Below, piece after piece: positions 43,194 to 51,290 of a DNA stretch of 64,000 bases (within the stretch, counting starts at the first letter, position 1; each line of letters begins with the position of its first letter). The DNA is from Metallumcola ferriviriculae (GTDB taxonomy: Bacteria; Bacillota; JADQBR01). The position numbers were made by a program, and so were the translations under genes. The DNA is taken from contig NZ_CP121694.1 of assembly GCF_035573695.1 (NCBI RefSeq), positions 658,501-722,500 on the forward strand, written 5' to 3'. The notes under the pieces are model-generated. The model was not told the origin of the DNA. It did no database searches and saw only the letters and a program-made list of their open reading frames with translations.

Positions 43194-45098
43194 ATGTCTA
43201 GCTTGAAGTGTTTCCTGTACATAGCCTGGAGCGACGCAGCTTATCGGGTGGGAATCAGCCATGACCCCATGTTAGATTTAAAGTTCTTACAACAAAAAGG
43301 ATACAGGCAGATGCAGATCCTATCCCAAGCCATACCGATCGGCTTGGCAGATTTTCTTCTGGGTCAAGTTGCTAATGAGCGCCAGCGCTTGGGACAACCA
43401 TATATTAATCAAGCCTTGGCCAATCACAGACCGCTGGTTAAACAGGCGGTAAAAATGTGGTTGAAATATGAATGGCGGCACCCGATTGAAGAAGTAGTGG
43501 AAAGTATCTACAAAAAATTGCGGAAATTAGGAGATAAACTTCAGGTAGATATTCTGTCACGACGGGAAGAAATTGCTGGAGCGGAAGTTGCTGATTGCTC
43601 ACTGCCTGAAGACATGGACTTAGATAGTTTGCGCCAGGTGTTAGACGGCAGGCTTCTTTTTCTGGAAGAAATAGAGCAGGTGTTATTGGAAAGAAAAATT
43701 CGTCTGCAGGCAGACCTAGAAACAGTGCTGCAGTGTCTCTTTCTGCAGGGGGATATTGACTTTATTCCGGGTATTACTTGGGAAGGGGAACATTTACGCT
43801 GTCAGCGCTGCGGGCAGAGTGATAATATTCGTCAAACCCAGTGTTTCAGCTGTGGGGAATATCATTGTTATTATTGTGAGGGTTGTCTTTCCACCGGAGA
43901 ATCAAGATTATGTAAACCTCTCTATGGTAAAAGGGCTGGATGCCGTGGTGTGCAGGGTGAGGCGATTTCCGTACGCTTGGATTTTTCCCTCTCCCGGGCC
44001 CAAAAGGACACGGCTTCGGCGTTAAAGACCTTTGTACGAAATGATAAGGAAAGATACTGCCTGGTGTGGGCGGTGTGCGGTGCCGGTAAGACAGAGGTCA
44101 GTTTTTGGGCAGTGGCCGAGGCACTGAATAATGGTGGTAAAGTGCTTTATGTTTCGCCGCGCAAGGGCGTGGTCACGGAACTGCTGCCTCGTTTCAAGAA
44201 AGCATTTCCCGGTATTCAGCCTGCGCTTCTGCACGGGGGCATTAGGGAGAAATATACCGATTCGCCGCTGACCTTCGCTACAACCCATCAAACTATTCGA
44301 TTTTACCGCCGTTTTGACCTGGTGATATTGGATGAGGTGGATGCTTATCCCTATCAGGGTGCTGCCGTACTACATCATGCGGTTCAGCGGGCAACCAGAG
44401 AGACAGGAAAAACTATTTATCTGACAGCCACCCCAACCTCTGATCTAATGCGAAGAGTCAATACCGGAGAAGTAAAACTAGTACGCATACCAGCTCGCTA
44501 TCACGGTTATCCACTCCCTGAGCCGGAAATTTTGGTGGAGAAGGCTTTACACTCAGATAATGATGGGCAGGTGGTGCTACCTCAGGCGGTATTAGAACTA
44601 ATCCATCTGACGGTGGAGGGTGACTTGGCTCAGTTATTTGTGTTTGTGCCGTCGGTTTTTTTGGCCCAAAGAGTAGGAGAAACCCTGCAGCAGTTGGTGG
44701 GTAAGCCGCCATTTAACGACTTCGCCGGCGAATGGGTGCAGTATAGTCATTCTAAAGATCCGCTGCGGGAGGAGAAAAGAAAACGGTTTTCTCGGGGCGA
44801 TTTTCCTATTTTTGTTTCCACTACCATTATGGAGAGGGGTATTACGGTTCCGCGCACAAATGTAGTGGTTTTGTTTGCGGAAAAGGACCGGATATTTGAT
44901 ACCGGTACCTTAGTTCAGATGGCCGGTCGTGCCGGGCGGTCCGCGGAAAACCCTTTTGGGCGTGTATGGTTTGTCGGAGCAAGGACTACACCGAGTATGA
45001 AAACTGCTGTGGAGTGGGTTAAAAACATGAATCAGGAGGCTTATCAGTTAGGGTATTTACGGGAAGATTTGTACCGCAGCACTGGTGAGAGGGGGTAG
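43194..45098 (+). CDS. comFA: ComFA-type DNA helicase/translocase
   Basis: ComFA is the ATP-driven motor for single-strand DNA uptake in natural competence. This protein of 634 residues is longer than Bacillus ComFA (about 460) because of an N-terminal region of about 190 residues without recognised motifs. A zinc finger follows (CQRCGQ, CFSCGEYHCYYCEGC, residues about 203-230), then helicase motifs: Walker A VCGAGKTEVS near residue 295, motif II ILDEVDAYPYQ, TATPTSD, and the C-terminal STTIMERGITVPRTNVVV and QMAGRAGRSAENP. comFC follows five bases after the stop. Confidence 0.88.
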   Translation: MSSLKCFLYIAWSDAAYRVGISHDPMLDLKFLQQKGYRQMQILSQAIPIGLADFLLGQVANERQRLGQPYINQALANHRPLVKQAVKMWLKYEWRHPIEEVVESIYKKLRKLGDKLQVDILSRREEIAGAEVADCSLPEDMDLDSLRQVLDGRLLFLEEIEQVLLERKIRLQADLETVLQCLFLQGDIDFIPGITWEGEHLRCQRCGQSDNIRQTQCFSCGEYHCYYCEGCLSTGESRLCKPLYGKRAGCRGVQGEAISVRLDFSLSRAQKDTASALKTFVRNDKERYCLVWAVCGAGKTEVSFWAVAEALNNGGKVLYVSPRKGVVTELLPRFKKAFPGIQPALLHGGIREKYTDSPLTFATTHQTIRFYRRFDLVILDEVDAYPYQGAAVLHHAVQRATRETGKTIYLTATPTSDLMRRVNTGEVKLVRIPARYHGYPLPEPEILVEKALHSDNDGQVVLPQAVLELIHLTVEGDLAQLFVFVPSVFLAQRVGETLQQLVGKPPFNDFAGEWVQYSHSKDPLREEKRKRFSRGDFPIFVSTTIMERGITVPRTNVVVLFAEKDRIFDTGTLVQMAGRAGRSAENPFGRVWFVGARTTPSMKTAVEWVKNMNQEAYQLGYLREDLYRSTGERG

Positions 45099-45102
45099 TC
45101 CG

Positions 45103-45867
45103 GTGACTTGGCAGGATTTATGGAAAGTTTTATTGGACCTGGTATATGGGCATGACGGTTACTGTACTCTATGTGGGCGTAAAATACGCGAAAAAGAACC
45201 GGTCTGCAGTATTTGCCGGCGAAATCTGGCGTATCTGCGTGCGGGATACGAAAAGTGCACATTGTGCGGGCGTTTTATTTTGCATGGGAAATTATGTGTA
45301 GATTGTGGAGAAGCGGCACCCGTTTTTTTAGCCGTTCGAACATTGGGTCCTTATCGGGGTGAGCTAAAAGAAACTCTGCAGCGCTTTAAATACCGCGGCC
45401 AGCGAAGTATAGCCGCTGGCTTTGCGTATCTGATGGCGGAAACACTGCAATCTTACTTGACCCAGCACAGGGTAGATCTGATTATTCCCGTACCAATGTA
45501 CTGGCGCAAACAACAGAGCAGGAACTACAATCAGGCCAATTTGTTGGCCAGGGAATTGGCGCATTACTTAAAAGTGCCTTTGGCTGACAGTATCCTGCTT
45601 AAGGTGAAAGATAACCCGTCTCAAACAAAACTTGCTAAAGAACAAAGAATGGCCAATGTATCTGGCGTTTTTCGCGTGGCTTCATCGGGGGCGGTTAAAG
45701 ATAAGAATATTTTGCTGGTGGATGATATTATTACCACTGGCAGTACCATCTCAGAATGCGCTAAAATGTTAACTTTTGCCGGAGCGAAGGAAATAAATGT
45801 GGTTAGTGTTGCTGCGGGTATTACTGCATCTAAAGAAGAGAGCGATTTCGACATTGGGCCAGCATAA
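45103..45867 (+). CDS. comFC: ComFC-type phosphoribosyltransferase-like protein
   Basis: This 254-residue protein has an N-terminal four-Cys zinc motif (CTLCGRKIREKEPVCSICRR), a second CTLC/CVDC set, and a C-terminal phosphoribosyltransferase fold with the PRPP-binding loop ILLVDDIITTGSTISECAKM. ComFC acts with ComFA in DNA uptake and binds single-stranded DNA (known for homologues). The frame is open to GTG 45085, but GAGAGGGGG before GTG 45103 decides the start. Confidence 0.9.
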   Translation: MTWQDLWKVLLDLVYGHDGYCTLCGRKIREKEPVCSICRRNLAYLRAGYEKCTLCGRFILHGKLCVDCGEAAPVFLAVRTLGPYRGELKETLQRFKYRGQRSIAAGFAYLMAETLQSYLTQHRVDLIIPVPMYWRKQQSRNYNQANLLARELAHYLKVPLADSILLKVKDNPSQTKLAKEQRMANVSGVFRVASSGAVKDKNILLVDDIITTGSTISECAKMLTFAGAKEINVVSVAAGITASKEESDFDIGPA

Positions 45868-45893
45868 GTTCATGGGAATATGACAAAATTCTC

Positions 45894-45981
45894 ATGTCCA
45901 CATTTTTATCCACAAGAAAAAAGCTGATAACAGGGCTTATTAACAGGGTTATCCACATTGTCCACAGGATTTTATTCCACA
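45894..45981 (+). other. Cluster of five DnaA-box-like sites
   Basis: Same-orientation sites: ATGTCCACA (45894), TTATCCACA (45906), TTATCCACA (45949), TTGTCCACA (45958, directly abutting) and TATTCCACA (45973). Two are perfect consensus and one differs by one base. They fill 88 bases of the 395-base gap after comFC. No dnaA, dnaN or AT-rich unwinding element is adjacent, so this is a DnaA-binding cluster rather than a recognisable origin. Confidence 0.7.
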
Positions 45982-46119
45982 TAAAAGGATGGAGAAACCT
46001 GTTTTCGACATCTATTTGCTGGCCTAGGCGGACACGATTGCCGGAAAAATGACATAAAACTAACTTTGGTTGGGGTAATTTCCCAGTATAATCCTGGAAG
46101 AATTTGAAGGAAGATTGTC

Positions 46120-46148
46120 TTGAATAATCATTCACCACGGTGTATAAT
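46120..46148 (+). promoter_or_regulatory. SigA-type promoter candidate for the amino-acid ABC genes
   Basis: TTGAAT (46120-46125) and a perfect TATAAT (46143-46148) are separated by 17 bases. The start near 46155 leaves a leader of about 108 bases, which contains GGGGGGGTGA (46164-46173) but no convincing ORF. Confidence 0.65.
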
Positions 46149-46262
46149 AAAACCTAGCTTTTGGGGGGGTGACGCTTTAAATTGGTAAAGGAAATTAGGA
46201 TGGGACATAATTTCAGGCAAAATATTATTTGTCAATAAATTATTTTTGAAGGGGGTCTTCAT

Positions 46263-47027
46263 ATGAAAAAGTATACTAAGTTAGTATTGTTGGCCATGTT
46301 GGCTTTAGGTTTGATAGTATTTGCTGCGGGATGCGGCGGCGAGAAGGCTGCAGAAGGGGACAAGGTTATAGTGGGCACTGAAGCTGCCTATGCTCCTTTT
46401 GAATGGCAGGAAGACGGCGAAATCCTGGGTTTCGATGCTGAAATAATTCAGGCAATTGTTAAAGAAATGGGTGCGGAGTTAGAGCATAATCATGTTGCCT
46501 GGGATGCTCTTTATCCTTCTTTGAACAATGGTTCAATTGAGGCAGTTATTTCCGCTATGACCATTACTGAGGAAAGAGAAGAAGAAGTAGATTTCTCTGA
46601 TCCTTATTTTGAGGCTATGCAGATCATTGCCCTTCCGGATGGTTCCACCATTGCCGGGCTGGAAGACCTGGTAGGCAAGAAAGTAGGCGTTCAGGCCAAT
46701 ACTACCGGTCAATACGCACTGGAAGAATTGGATGGCATGAAGGATGGGGATATCCAAAAGTACCCAACTACCCCTGATGCGATGATGGCTTTAGCTACCG
46801 GCGAACTTGCTGCGGTTGTGGCAGACAGCCCGGTAGTGCTGAATTACATCAAGACTAACCCTGAAGCCAATTTAAAGACGGTGACCGACGATTTTGACAA
46901 AGAATATTATGGCATCGCTGTCAAGCAGGGTAACACAGAGTTATTGGAAAAAATCAATGCCGCTCTGAGTACGATCAAGGAGAACGGCAAATATGACGAA
47001 ATCTATAATAAGTACTTTGGCGAATAA
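46263..47027 (+). CDS. Polar amino-acid ABC transporter substrate-binding lipoprotein
   Basis: This 254-residue protein has a lipoprotein signal with lipobox LIVFAAGC (Cys near residue 22) and a bacterial extracellular solute-binding family 3 fold: VIVGTEAAYAPFEWQEDGE, the ligand-binding AMTITEEREEEVDFSDPYF, KVGVQANTTGQYAL and ADSPVVLNYIK. The conserved Arg in EREEEVDFSDPY-type motifs contacts the alpha-carboxylate. Which amino acid is bound is not determined. An intergenic hairpin separates it from the permease. Confidence 0.92.
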   Translation: MKKYTKLVLLAMLALGLIVFAAGCGGEKAAEGDKVIVGTEAAYAPFEWQEDGEILGFDAEIIQAIVKEMGAELEHNHVAWDALYPSLNNGSIEAVISAMTITEEREEEVDFSDPYFEAMQIIALPDGSTIAGLEDLVGKKVGVQANTTGQYALEELDGMKDGDIQKYPTTPDAMMALATGELAAVVADSPVVLNYIKTNPEANLKTVTDDFDKEYYGIAVKQGNTELLEKINAALSTIKENGKYDEIYNKYFGE

Positions 47028-47063
47028 ACTGTTATTCTAGACAGTGGGTAACATTCAAGATAT

Positions 47064-47107
47064 AATAAGTGCGTACTGCGTATAATGCAGGCGCACTTAT
47101 TTTTTTG
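47064..47107 (+). terminator. Intra-operon terminator/attenuator between binding protein and permease
   Basis: AATAAGTGCG pairs with CGCACTTATT, with an inner CTGC/GCAG stem, followed by seven T residues. It probably lets only some transcripts reach the permease, giving excess binding protein. Confidence 0.8.
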
Positions 47108-47126
47108 AGGAGGAGAAATAGCACTT

Positions 47127-47798
47127 ATGGATTTTAAATGGGACTTTGTGGTTGACATACTGCCAAGGCTGCTATACGGCTCCGTACTTTCCATGGAACT
47201 GACTATAATTGGTATATTTATTGGCATTTTTATCGGTCTGGTTATCAGCCTTTTTCGTTTATCCAGCGCCTTGCCGTTAAAGTGGGTGGCCAAGGGGTAT
47301 GTAGATTTCTTTCGGGGTACGCCGCTGCTGGTGCAGATAATGATTATTCATTTCGCTCTGCCATTGGTCTTTGGCTATACACCCGTAAAGTTTATTTCTG
47401 GTATAGCGGCACTGGGTGTTAACAGCGGTGCCTATATTGCGGAAATATTCCGCGCCGGAATCCAGGCGGTAAACAAAGGTCAGACGGAAGCTGCACGTTC
47501 ATTGGGAATGACATGGGGACAATCCATGCGTTACGTTATTCTGCCCCAGGCATTTAAAATTAGTATCCCGCCTTTGGGTAACGAATTTATTGCCTTACTG
47601 AAGGACTCATCGCTTGTTTTTGCAATTTCCGTGGAGGAACTGATGACCACCGGGCGGTTGATTATCGGGGCTAAACCCCGTCCCACAGAGGTGTGGATCA
47701 CCGTTGCAGTCCTTTACTTAATTATGACCCGTACTATTTCATTATTGGTTAACTGGACGGAAAAGAGATTTAATACCGGTAATGATGTAAGACTATAG
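47127..47798 (+). CDS. Amino-acid ABC transporter permease (HisM/GlnP family)
   Basis: The 223-residue permease has five hydrophobic segments, the family N-terminus (LYGSVLSMELTIIGIFIGIF), FFRGTPLLVQIMI, and the cytoplasmic coupling EAARSLGMTWGQSMRYVILPQA (EAA loop). GGAGGAG precedes the ATG. The gene after it encodes a cold-shock protein; no ATPase subunit is nearby, so the transporter must borrow one encoded elsewhere. Confidence 0.93.
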   Translation: MDFKWDFVVDILPRLLYGSVLSMELTIIGIFIGIFIGLVISLFRLSSALPLKWVAKGYVDFFRGTPLLVQIMIIHFALPLVFGYTPVKFISGIAALGVNSGAYIAEIFRAGIQAVNKGQTEAARSLGMTWGQSMRYVILPQAFKISIPPLGNEFIALLKDSSLVFAISVEELMTTGRLIIGAKPRPTEVWITVAVLYLIMTRTISLLVNWTEKRFNTGNDVRL

Positions 47799-47853
47799 GG
47801 ATTGTATGGCGGCTGAGGTCTTTTCTTTATAATGCAACAAATTACAGAAAGGT

Positions 47854-47883
47854 TTGACACTGCTGGGTTAAATATAGTATAAT
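47854..47883 (+). promoter_or_regulatory. SigA-type promoter of the cold-shock gene
   Basis: TTGACA (47854-47859) and TATAAT (47878-47883), both perfect consensus, are separated by 18 bases. The leader is about 55 bases with a GGAGGA site before ATG 47945. Confidence 0.8.
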
Positions 47884-47944
47884 TGCATTGCTTTTGGGCA
47901 ATAAATGACCCTGAAGATAGTTTAATTTTAGGAGGAATGTTTTA

Positions 47945-48142
47945 ATGCAAGGCAAAGTTAAGTGGTTCGATGCAAAAAAGGGCTTTGGATTTATTGAGAG
48001 AGAAGATGGTGACGATGTATTCGTACACTTCTCCGCTATTCAGGACGAAGGTTTCAAGAGCCTGAACGAAGGCGAAGAGGTAGAATTTGAAATCGTTGAA
48101 GGCCCTAGAGGACCTCAAGCTGCTAACGTGGTCAAATTATAA
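47945..48142 (+). CDS. Cold-shock protein (CspA family)
   Basis: The 65-residue protein is a single cold-shock domain that binds single-stranded RNA/DNA and melts secondary structure. RNP1 KGFGFIERE and RNP2 VFVHFSAI are present, starting from [16 protein letters not shown]. It is a monocistronic gene with a consensus promoter and a strong terminator, the usual arrangement for a highly expressed csp. Confidence 0.97.
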   Translation: MQGKVKWFDAKKGFGFIEREDGDDVFVHFSAIQDEGFKSLNEGEEVEFEIVEGPRGPQAANVVKL

Positions 48143-48184
48143 ATCTTAATATAGATTTGTATTTTAAATAGTTAGCAACATCGA

Positions 48185-48206
48185 CCCCCGGTTTCCGGGG
48201 GTTTTT
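48185..48206 (+). terminator. Rho-independent terminator of csp
   Basis: CCCCCGG pairs with CCGGGGG around TTT and is followed by five T residues. Confidence 0.9.
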
Positions 48207-48317
48207 CGTTTTACTAAAAAATTTATAGATAAATCCAACCGTGAAAGAATAATGGGCAGGAATTATAGATATTTTAATGAATAATATAGTTAAAGCGCGG
48301 AAAGGGGTTGAGTTTTT

Positions 48318-48851
48318 GTGAATATCATTGTTCGAGGCAAGCAGGTAAATGTCACCAATGCCCTGCGCCAACACGTAGAAAAACGAGTGGGCAAACTGGA
48401 GAAGTATTTGGACGAGTTGGAAGAAGCTCAGGTAACCCTATCGGTAGAAAAGGATCGGCACCGGGTAGAGGTGACAATACCGGTTAAGGGCATAATTATC
48501 CGGGGGGAAGAAGAGTCAGGGGATATGTATGGCTCAGTCGATGCGGTAATTGAAAAACTGGAAAAACAAATTAAGAAATATAAGACCAAGCTGGCTAAAA
48601 AGACCCGCCTTAACGGTCTACGGGAGCTTGTCGCCCAGAGTCAGGGAAACGGCGCTGATGAAGAAGAGGAGCCTCAGGTACTGCGCACCAAACGATTTGC
48701 CATCAAACCAATGCCGGTGGATGAAGCTATCATGCAGATGAACTTGTTGGGACATAATTTCTTCGTTTTCTCTAATGCGGAAACCGAGCAGGTCAATGTG
48801 GTTTACCAACGTAAAGATGGTAATTACGGCTTAATAGAACCAGAATTTTAG
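48318..48851 (+). CDS. hpf: Ribosome hibernation promoting factor, long form
   Basis: Long HPF dimerises 70S ribosomes to 100S in stationary phase. The 177-residue protein has the N-terminal S30AE domain (NIIVRGKQVNVTNALRQHVE to about residue 100), a variable acidic linker, and the C-terminal dimerisation domain (KRFAIKPMPVDEAIMQMNLL, then VVYQRKDGNYGLIEP). It starts at GTG after AAAGGGG. Confidence 0.95.
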   Translation: MNIIVRGKQVNVTNALRQHVEKRVGKLEKYLDELEEAQVTLSVEKDRHRVEVTIPVKGIIIRGEEESGDMYGSVDAVIEKLEKQIKKYKTKLAKKTRLNGLRELVAQSQGNGADEEEEPQVLRTKRFAIKPMPVDEAIMQMNLLGHNFFVFSNAETEQVNVVYQRKDGNYGLIEPEF

Positions 48852-48860
48852 AATTTACAG

Positions 48861-48888
48861 GTGCCGCGAATATTGCGGCACTTTTTTT
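48861..48888 (+). terminator. Rho-independent terminator of hpf
   Basis: GTGCCGC pairs with GCGGCAC around seven bases and is followed by seven T residues, nine bases after the stop. Confidence 0.9.
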
Positions 48889-48977
48889 ATTTACTTAAAA
48901 TTATGGTTATTACAGGAAATTATGGAATCGGTGTCGAATGGAGAATGAAATCAGACGGTTAACGGGGAGTAGATGCA

Positions 48978-49619
48978 ATGGCGATTGAAAAAAGTTTAAA
49001 CGAAAACCTAGTAGCCGAAATGGAAGACGTAATTAATCAAGTGGACGGTGTCTTGTCCAGCAGAATTATTTGGGCTGAAGAGGAGATATCCGAAGTTCAC
49101 GTGCTGTCAAGCAAGGGACGTAACCCGAAGCAGTTGGTTCGGGATATTGAAACCGTGTTACAGGTACGTGGGGGCATCAACGTTGACCATAAAAAAATAA
49201 GCATTGCTCAGGTGTCCCAGGGAAAGCAGTCGTTTATTCGGCCAAAATTGACTAACGTCAATGTGGAAAGTGCGAATATCACGGCAGTTGTAAGGGTATC
49301 CATCAAACATGAAGAAGAAACCTTTACAGCAGAAGTGGAAGGGGCGAAGTCCGAGAAGAATGTTCTGCGTTTAGCAGCGCAGGCGACATTGGTAGCCCTA
49401 GAGCAGGCGATAAGTGCAGACATTAGATTTGCGGTTGACCAAGTTATGGTAATGCCTGTGGAAATGTCACAACTGGTATCCGTATCGGTAACGGCGGTAA
49501 CGTCCGCCGGAGAAGATAACCTGCTTGGGTCCGCGTATGCCCGGGGTAACGCCAGGGAAGCGGCCTGTAAAGCGGCGCTGGACGCAGTAAACCGTCGTTT
49601 GCTGCGTTTGGCTGAGTAG
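48978..49619 (+). CDS. Unrecognised two-part cytoplasmic protein
   Basis: The 213-residue protein has no signal peptide or membrane segment. Its first half contains SSRIIWAEEEISEVHVLSSK and VRDIETVLQVRGGINVDHKK, reading as a small beta-alpha-beta domain; its second half (VNVESANITAVVRVSIKHEE, and later AAQATLVALEQAI) reads as a second alpha/beta domain with a repeated beta-hairpin/helix. I do not recognise the family. It lies between hpf and the HD-GYP unit. Length, good start (GGGGAGT before ATG) and normal composition support a real gene. Confidence 0.7.
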   Translation: MAIEKSLNENLVAEMEDVINQVDGVLSSRIIWAEEEISEVHVLSSKGRNPKQLVRDIETVLQVRGGINVDHKKISIAQVSQGKQSFIRPKLTNVNVESANITAVVRVSIKHEEETFTAEVEGAKSEKNVLRLAAQATLVALEQAISADIRFAVDQVMVMPVEMSQLVSVSVTAVTSAGEDNLLGSAYARGNAREAACKAALDAVNRRLLRLAE

Positions 49620-49696
49620 TTATCAGTCGCATGATTAAACTAACAATGCTAAAAATTTGGGCCGACAGTTTGTTTTACGGGATTAGTTAGCGGAGC

Positions 49697-49773
49697 GGAA
49701 ATACCCATGAGCGGAGCGGTATTCCTGCAGCCATTAGCGGGGCTGTAGAGATGTACCGTGAAGGGGGTATTTC
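49697..49773 (+). promoter_or_regulatory. Leader with mutually exclusive hairpins over a ribosome-binding site
   Basis: GAAATACCC (49698-49706) is a perfect nine-base complement of GGGTATTTC (49765-49773), which overlaps the AAGGGGG ribosome site of the 24-codon ORF. The same segment can instead pair with GGTATTCC (49718-49725, one bulge), and a third stem, CTGCAGCC/GGCTGTAG (49725-49732 with 49741-49748), lies between. The two pairings exclude each other, the pattern of an on/off translational switch. No ligand class is recognised. Confidence 0.45.
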
Positions 49774-49775
49774 TA

Positions 49776-49850
49776 ATGGCAAGACTGATTGCGATTTTTA
49801 CAACACTGGCTACATTAATTTTGGCCGGTGGCGCCAGCCATCGTTGGTAA
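49776..49850 (+). CDS. 24-residue hydrophobic peptide before HD-GYP gene
   Basis: ATG 49776 follows AAGGGGG (49761-49767) by eight bases. The 24 codons encode MARLIAIFTTLATLILAGGA plus SHRW: one membrane helix with a short polar end. It ends 45 bases before the start of the HD-GYP gene. It may be a small membrane protein or a leader peptide coupled to the next gene; the sequence cannot separate these. Confidence 0.55.
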   Translation: MARLIAIFTTLATLILAGGASHRW

Positions 49851-49895
49851 GTAGTTTTACTGTCGGTCCAAAAAACATATTTGGAAGTGGCGTTC

Positions 49896-51290
49896 ATGTC
49901 AGAAATTCCATTGAAAGCAAGAGCATACATAATTGGCATGATTATATCAGCAGTTGGAATAGTCCCGCTGCTATATTACTATGTAGAACCTGCGGTCAAC
50001 ACAAGCTTGGTTGATCTTTTTGTTTTTTTTATCGCAACGCTAATCGCAGAATTATTGCCGGTAAAATTGCCTCATGGGACAAAAGTCTCAGTTGGTTTGG
50101 CTATTTGGTTTGCCAATATTATCCTTTTTACACCGTTTGAGGCCACTGTAATTACCAGCGCGGCCTTTGGTGTGGCGATGATCTTTGACGAGGATCAAAA
50201 TATTGTAAAAACTTCTTTTAATATTGCCCAAACAGTCATTACAATCGCGGTCTCAAGCATTTTGTTACATCAAATACTGATGATAGTCCCTGAAAGAGGA
50301 GCCGCATATATTTTAAGTTTAATAGCAGTAATGCTGTTTTGTTCAATATTAAACTTATTTTTCGTCATAATTGTGGTTAGTTTGGTTACCAATGTTACGT
50401 TTATGCGCATTTGGAAAACCAACCATCGATGGGAAATATCCAATATAGTTGCATTAATCCCGCTGGGTTTTTTGATTTCTATGGTTTATAAGGTTACCGG
50501 GGTGACAGGGGTACTGCTTTTTTTGGTACCATTATTGATTGCCCGCCGTTCATTTCAGCTATACATAGACATGCGTCGGGCATACATGGAGACTGTCGAA
50601 AGCTTAGCAAATACCATCGACGCGAAGGACCGCTATACCAGGGGGCATTCGGACCGGGTGGCCCGTTATAGTATCGCATTAGCCGGGCAGCTGGGTTTGC
50701 CCGATGATCGAATCGAAATAATAAAATCCTTGGCACTGCTGCACGACACCGGTAAGGTGGGGGTAAACGAAAGTATTCTAAATAAACCCGGTCGCTTGGA
50801 TGACGATGAATTTGCTATGATGAAGAAACATTCCGAGGTCGGGGCACAGATCGTCAAGGGGATAACGTTCTTAAAAGATGGCCACGAGACGATTAAGCAC
50901 CACCACGAGCGGTGGGACGGCAGAGGCTATCCGTCAGGACTTGTGGGAAAGGAGACACCACTTGGGGCTCGGATAATAGCTGTGGCGGATGCGTTTGATG
51001 CCATGAGTTCCGACCGCCCATACAGGAATGCGATGACACCGCAGCAGGCATACGATGAGATCGTATCCGGCTCCGGCAGCCAATTTGACCCGCAGGTTGT
51101 GGAGGCATTTAGAACTGTCTATCCTGACCTTGTAGAGGTAATACAGGAAAAAACGCGGCAGGATACATCGCTGTTGGCGGAGCAGGATGAAATAGCCGAA
51201 GAAATTAACGATATGGATGAAAGTGGCGAAAGTAAGGAAGATATAAAAGATGACGACATGGTGGAAGGTGATGTCGGCAATGTTTATTGA
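49896..51290 (+). CDS. Membrane-anchored HD-GYP phosphodiesterase
   Basis: The 464-residue protein is predicted to hydrolyse c-di-GMP. Residues about 1-225 contain seven or so hydrophobic segments forming a sensory membrane domain. From about residue 232 the HD-GYP domain has DAKDRYTRGHSDRVARYSIA, the catalytic LLHDTGKVGV, HHHERWDGRGYPSGL and ADAFDAMSSDRPYR, all intact, then an acidic tail (about 60 residues, rich in Asp/Glu). The frame reaches a TTG at 49881; GGAAGTGG fits ATG 49896 better. It overlaps the DUF5317 gene. Confidence 0.9.
   Translation: MSEIPLKARAYIIGMIISAVGIVPLLYYYVEPAVNTSLVDLFVFFIATLIAELLPVKLPHGTKVSVGLAIWFANIILFTPFEATVITSAAFGVAMIFDEDQNIVKTSFNIAQTVITIAVSSILLHQILMIVPERGAAYILSLIAVMLFCSILNLFFVIIVVSLVTNVTFMRIWKTNHRWEISNIVALIPLGFLISMVYKVTGVTGVLLFLVPLLIARRSFQLYIDMRRAYMETVESLANTIDAKDRYTRGHSDRVARYSIALAGQLGLPDDRIEIIKSLALLHDTGKVGVNESILNKPGRLDDDEFAMMKKHSEVGAQIVKGITFLKDGHETIKHHHERWDGRGYPSGLVGKETPLGARIIAVADAFDAMSSDRPYRNAMTPQQAYDEIVSGSGSQFDPQVVEAFRTVYPDLVEVIQEKTRQDTSLLAEQDEIAEEINDMDESGESKEDIKDDDMVEGDVGNVY

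Noticed and set aside
45868-46262. Chromosomal origin (oriC)
   Set aside because: DnaA-box-like sites are present, but dnaA, dnaN, rpmH and an AT-rich unwinding region are not next to them; a DnaA-binding cluster is the safer reading.
46149-46262. Leader peptide upstream of the amino-acid-binding protein
   Set aside because: The GTG after GGGGGGG meets a stop after three codons, and a TTG-started 18-codon frame lacks proper spacing and any run of regulatory codons.
49620-49895. c-di-GMP riboswitch before the HD-GYP gene
   Set aside because: The conserved GEMM core was not found. Only the alternative hairpins were kept as an unnamed element.
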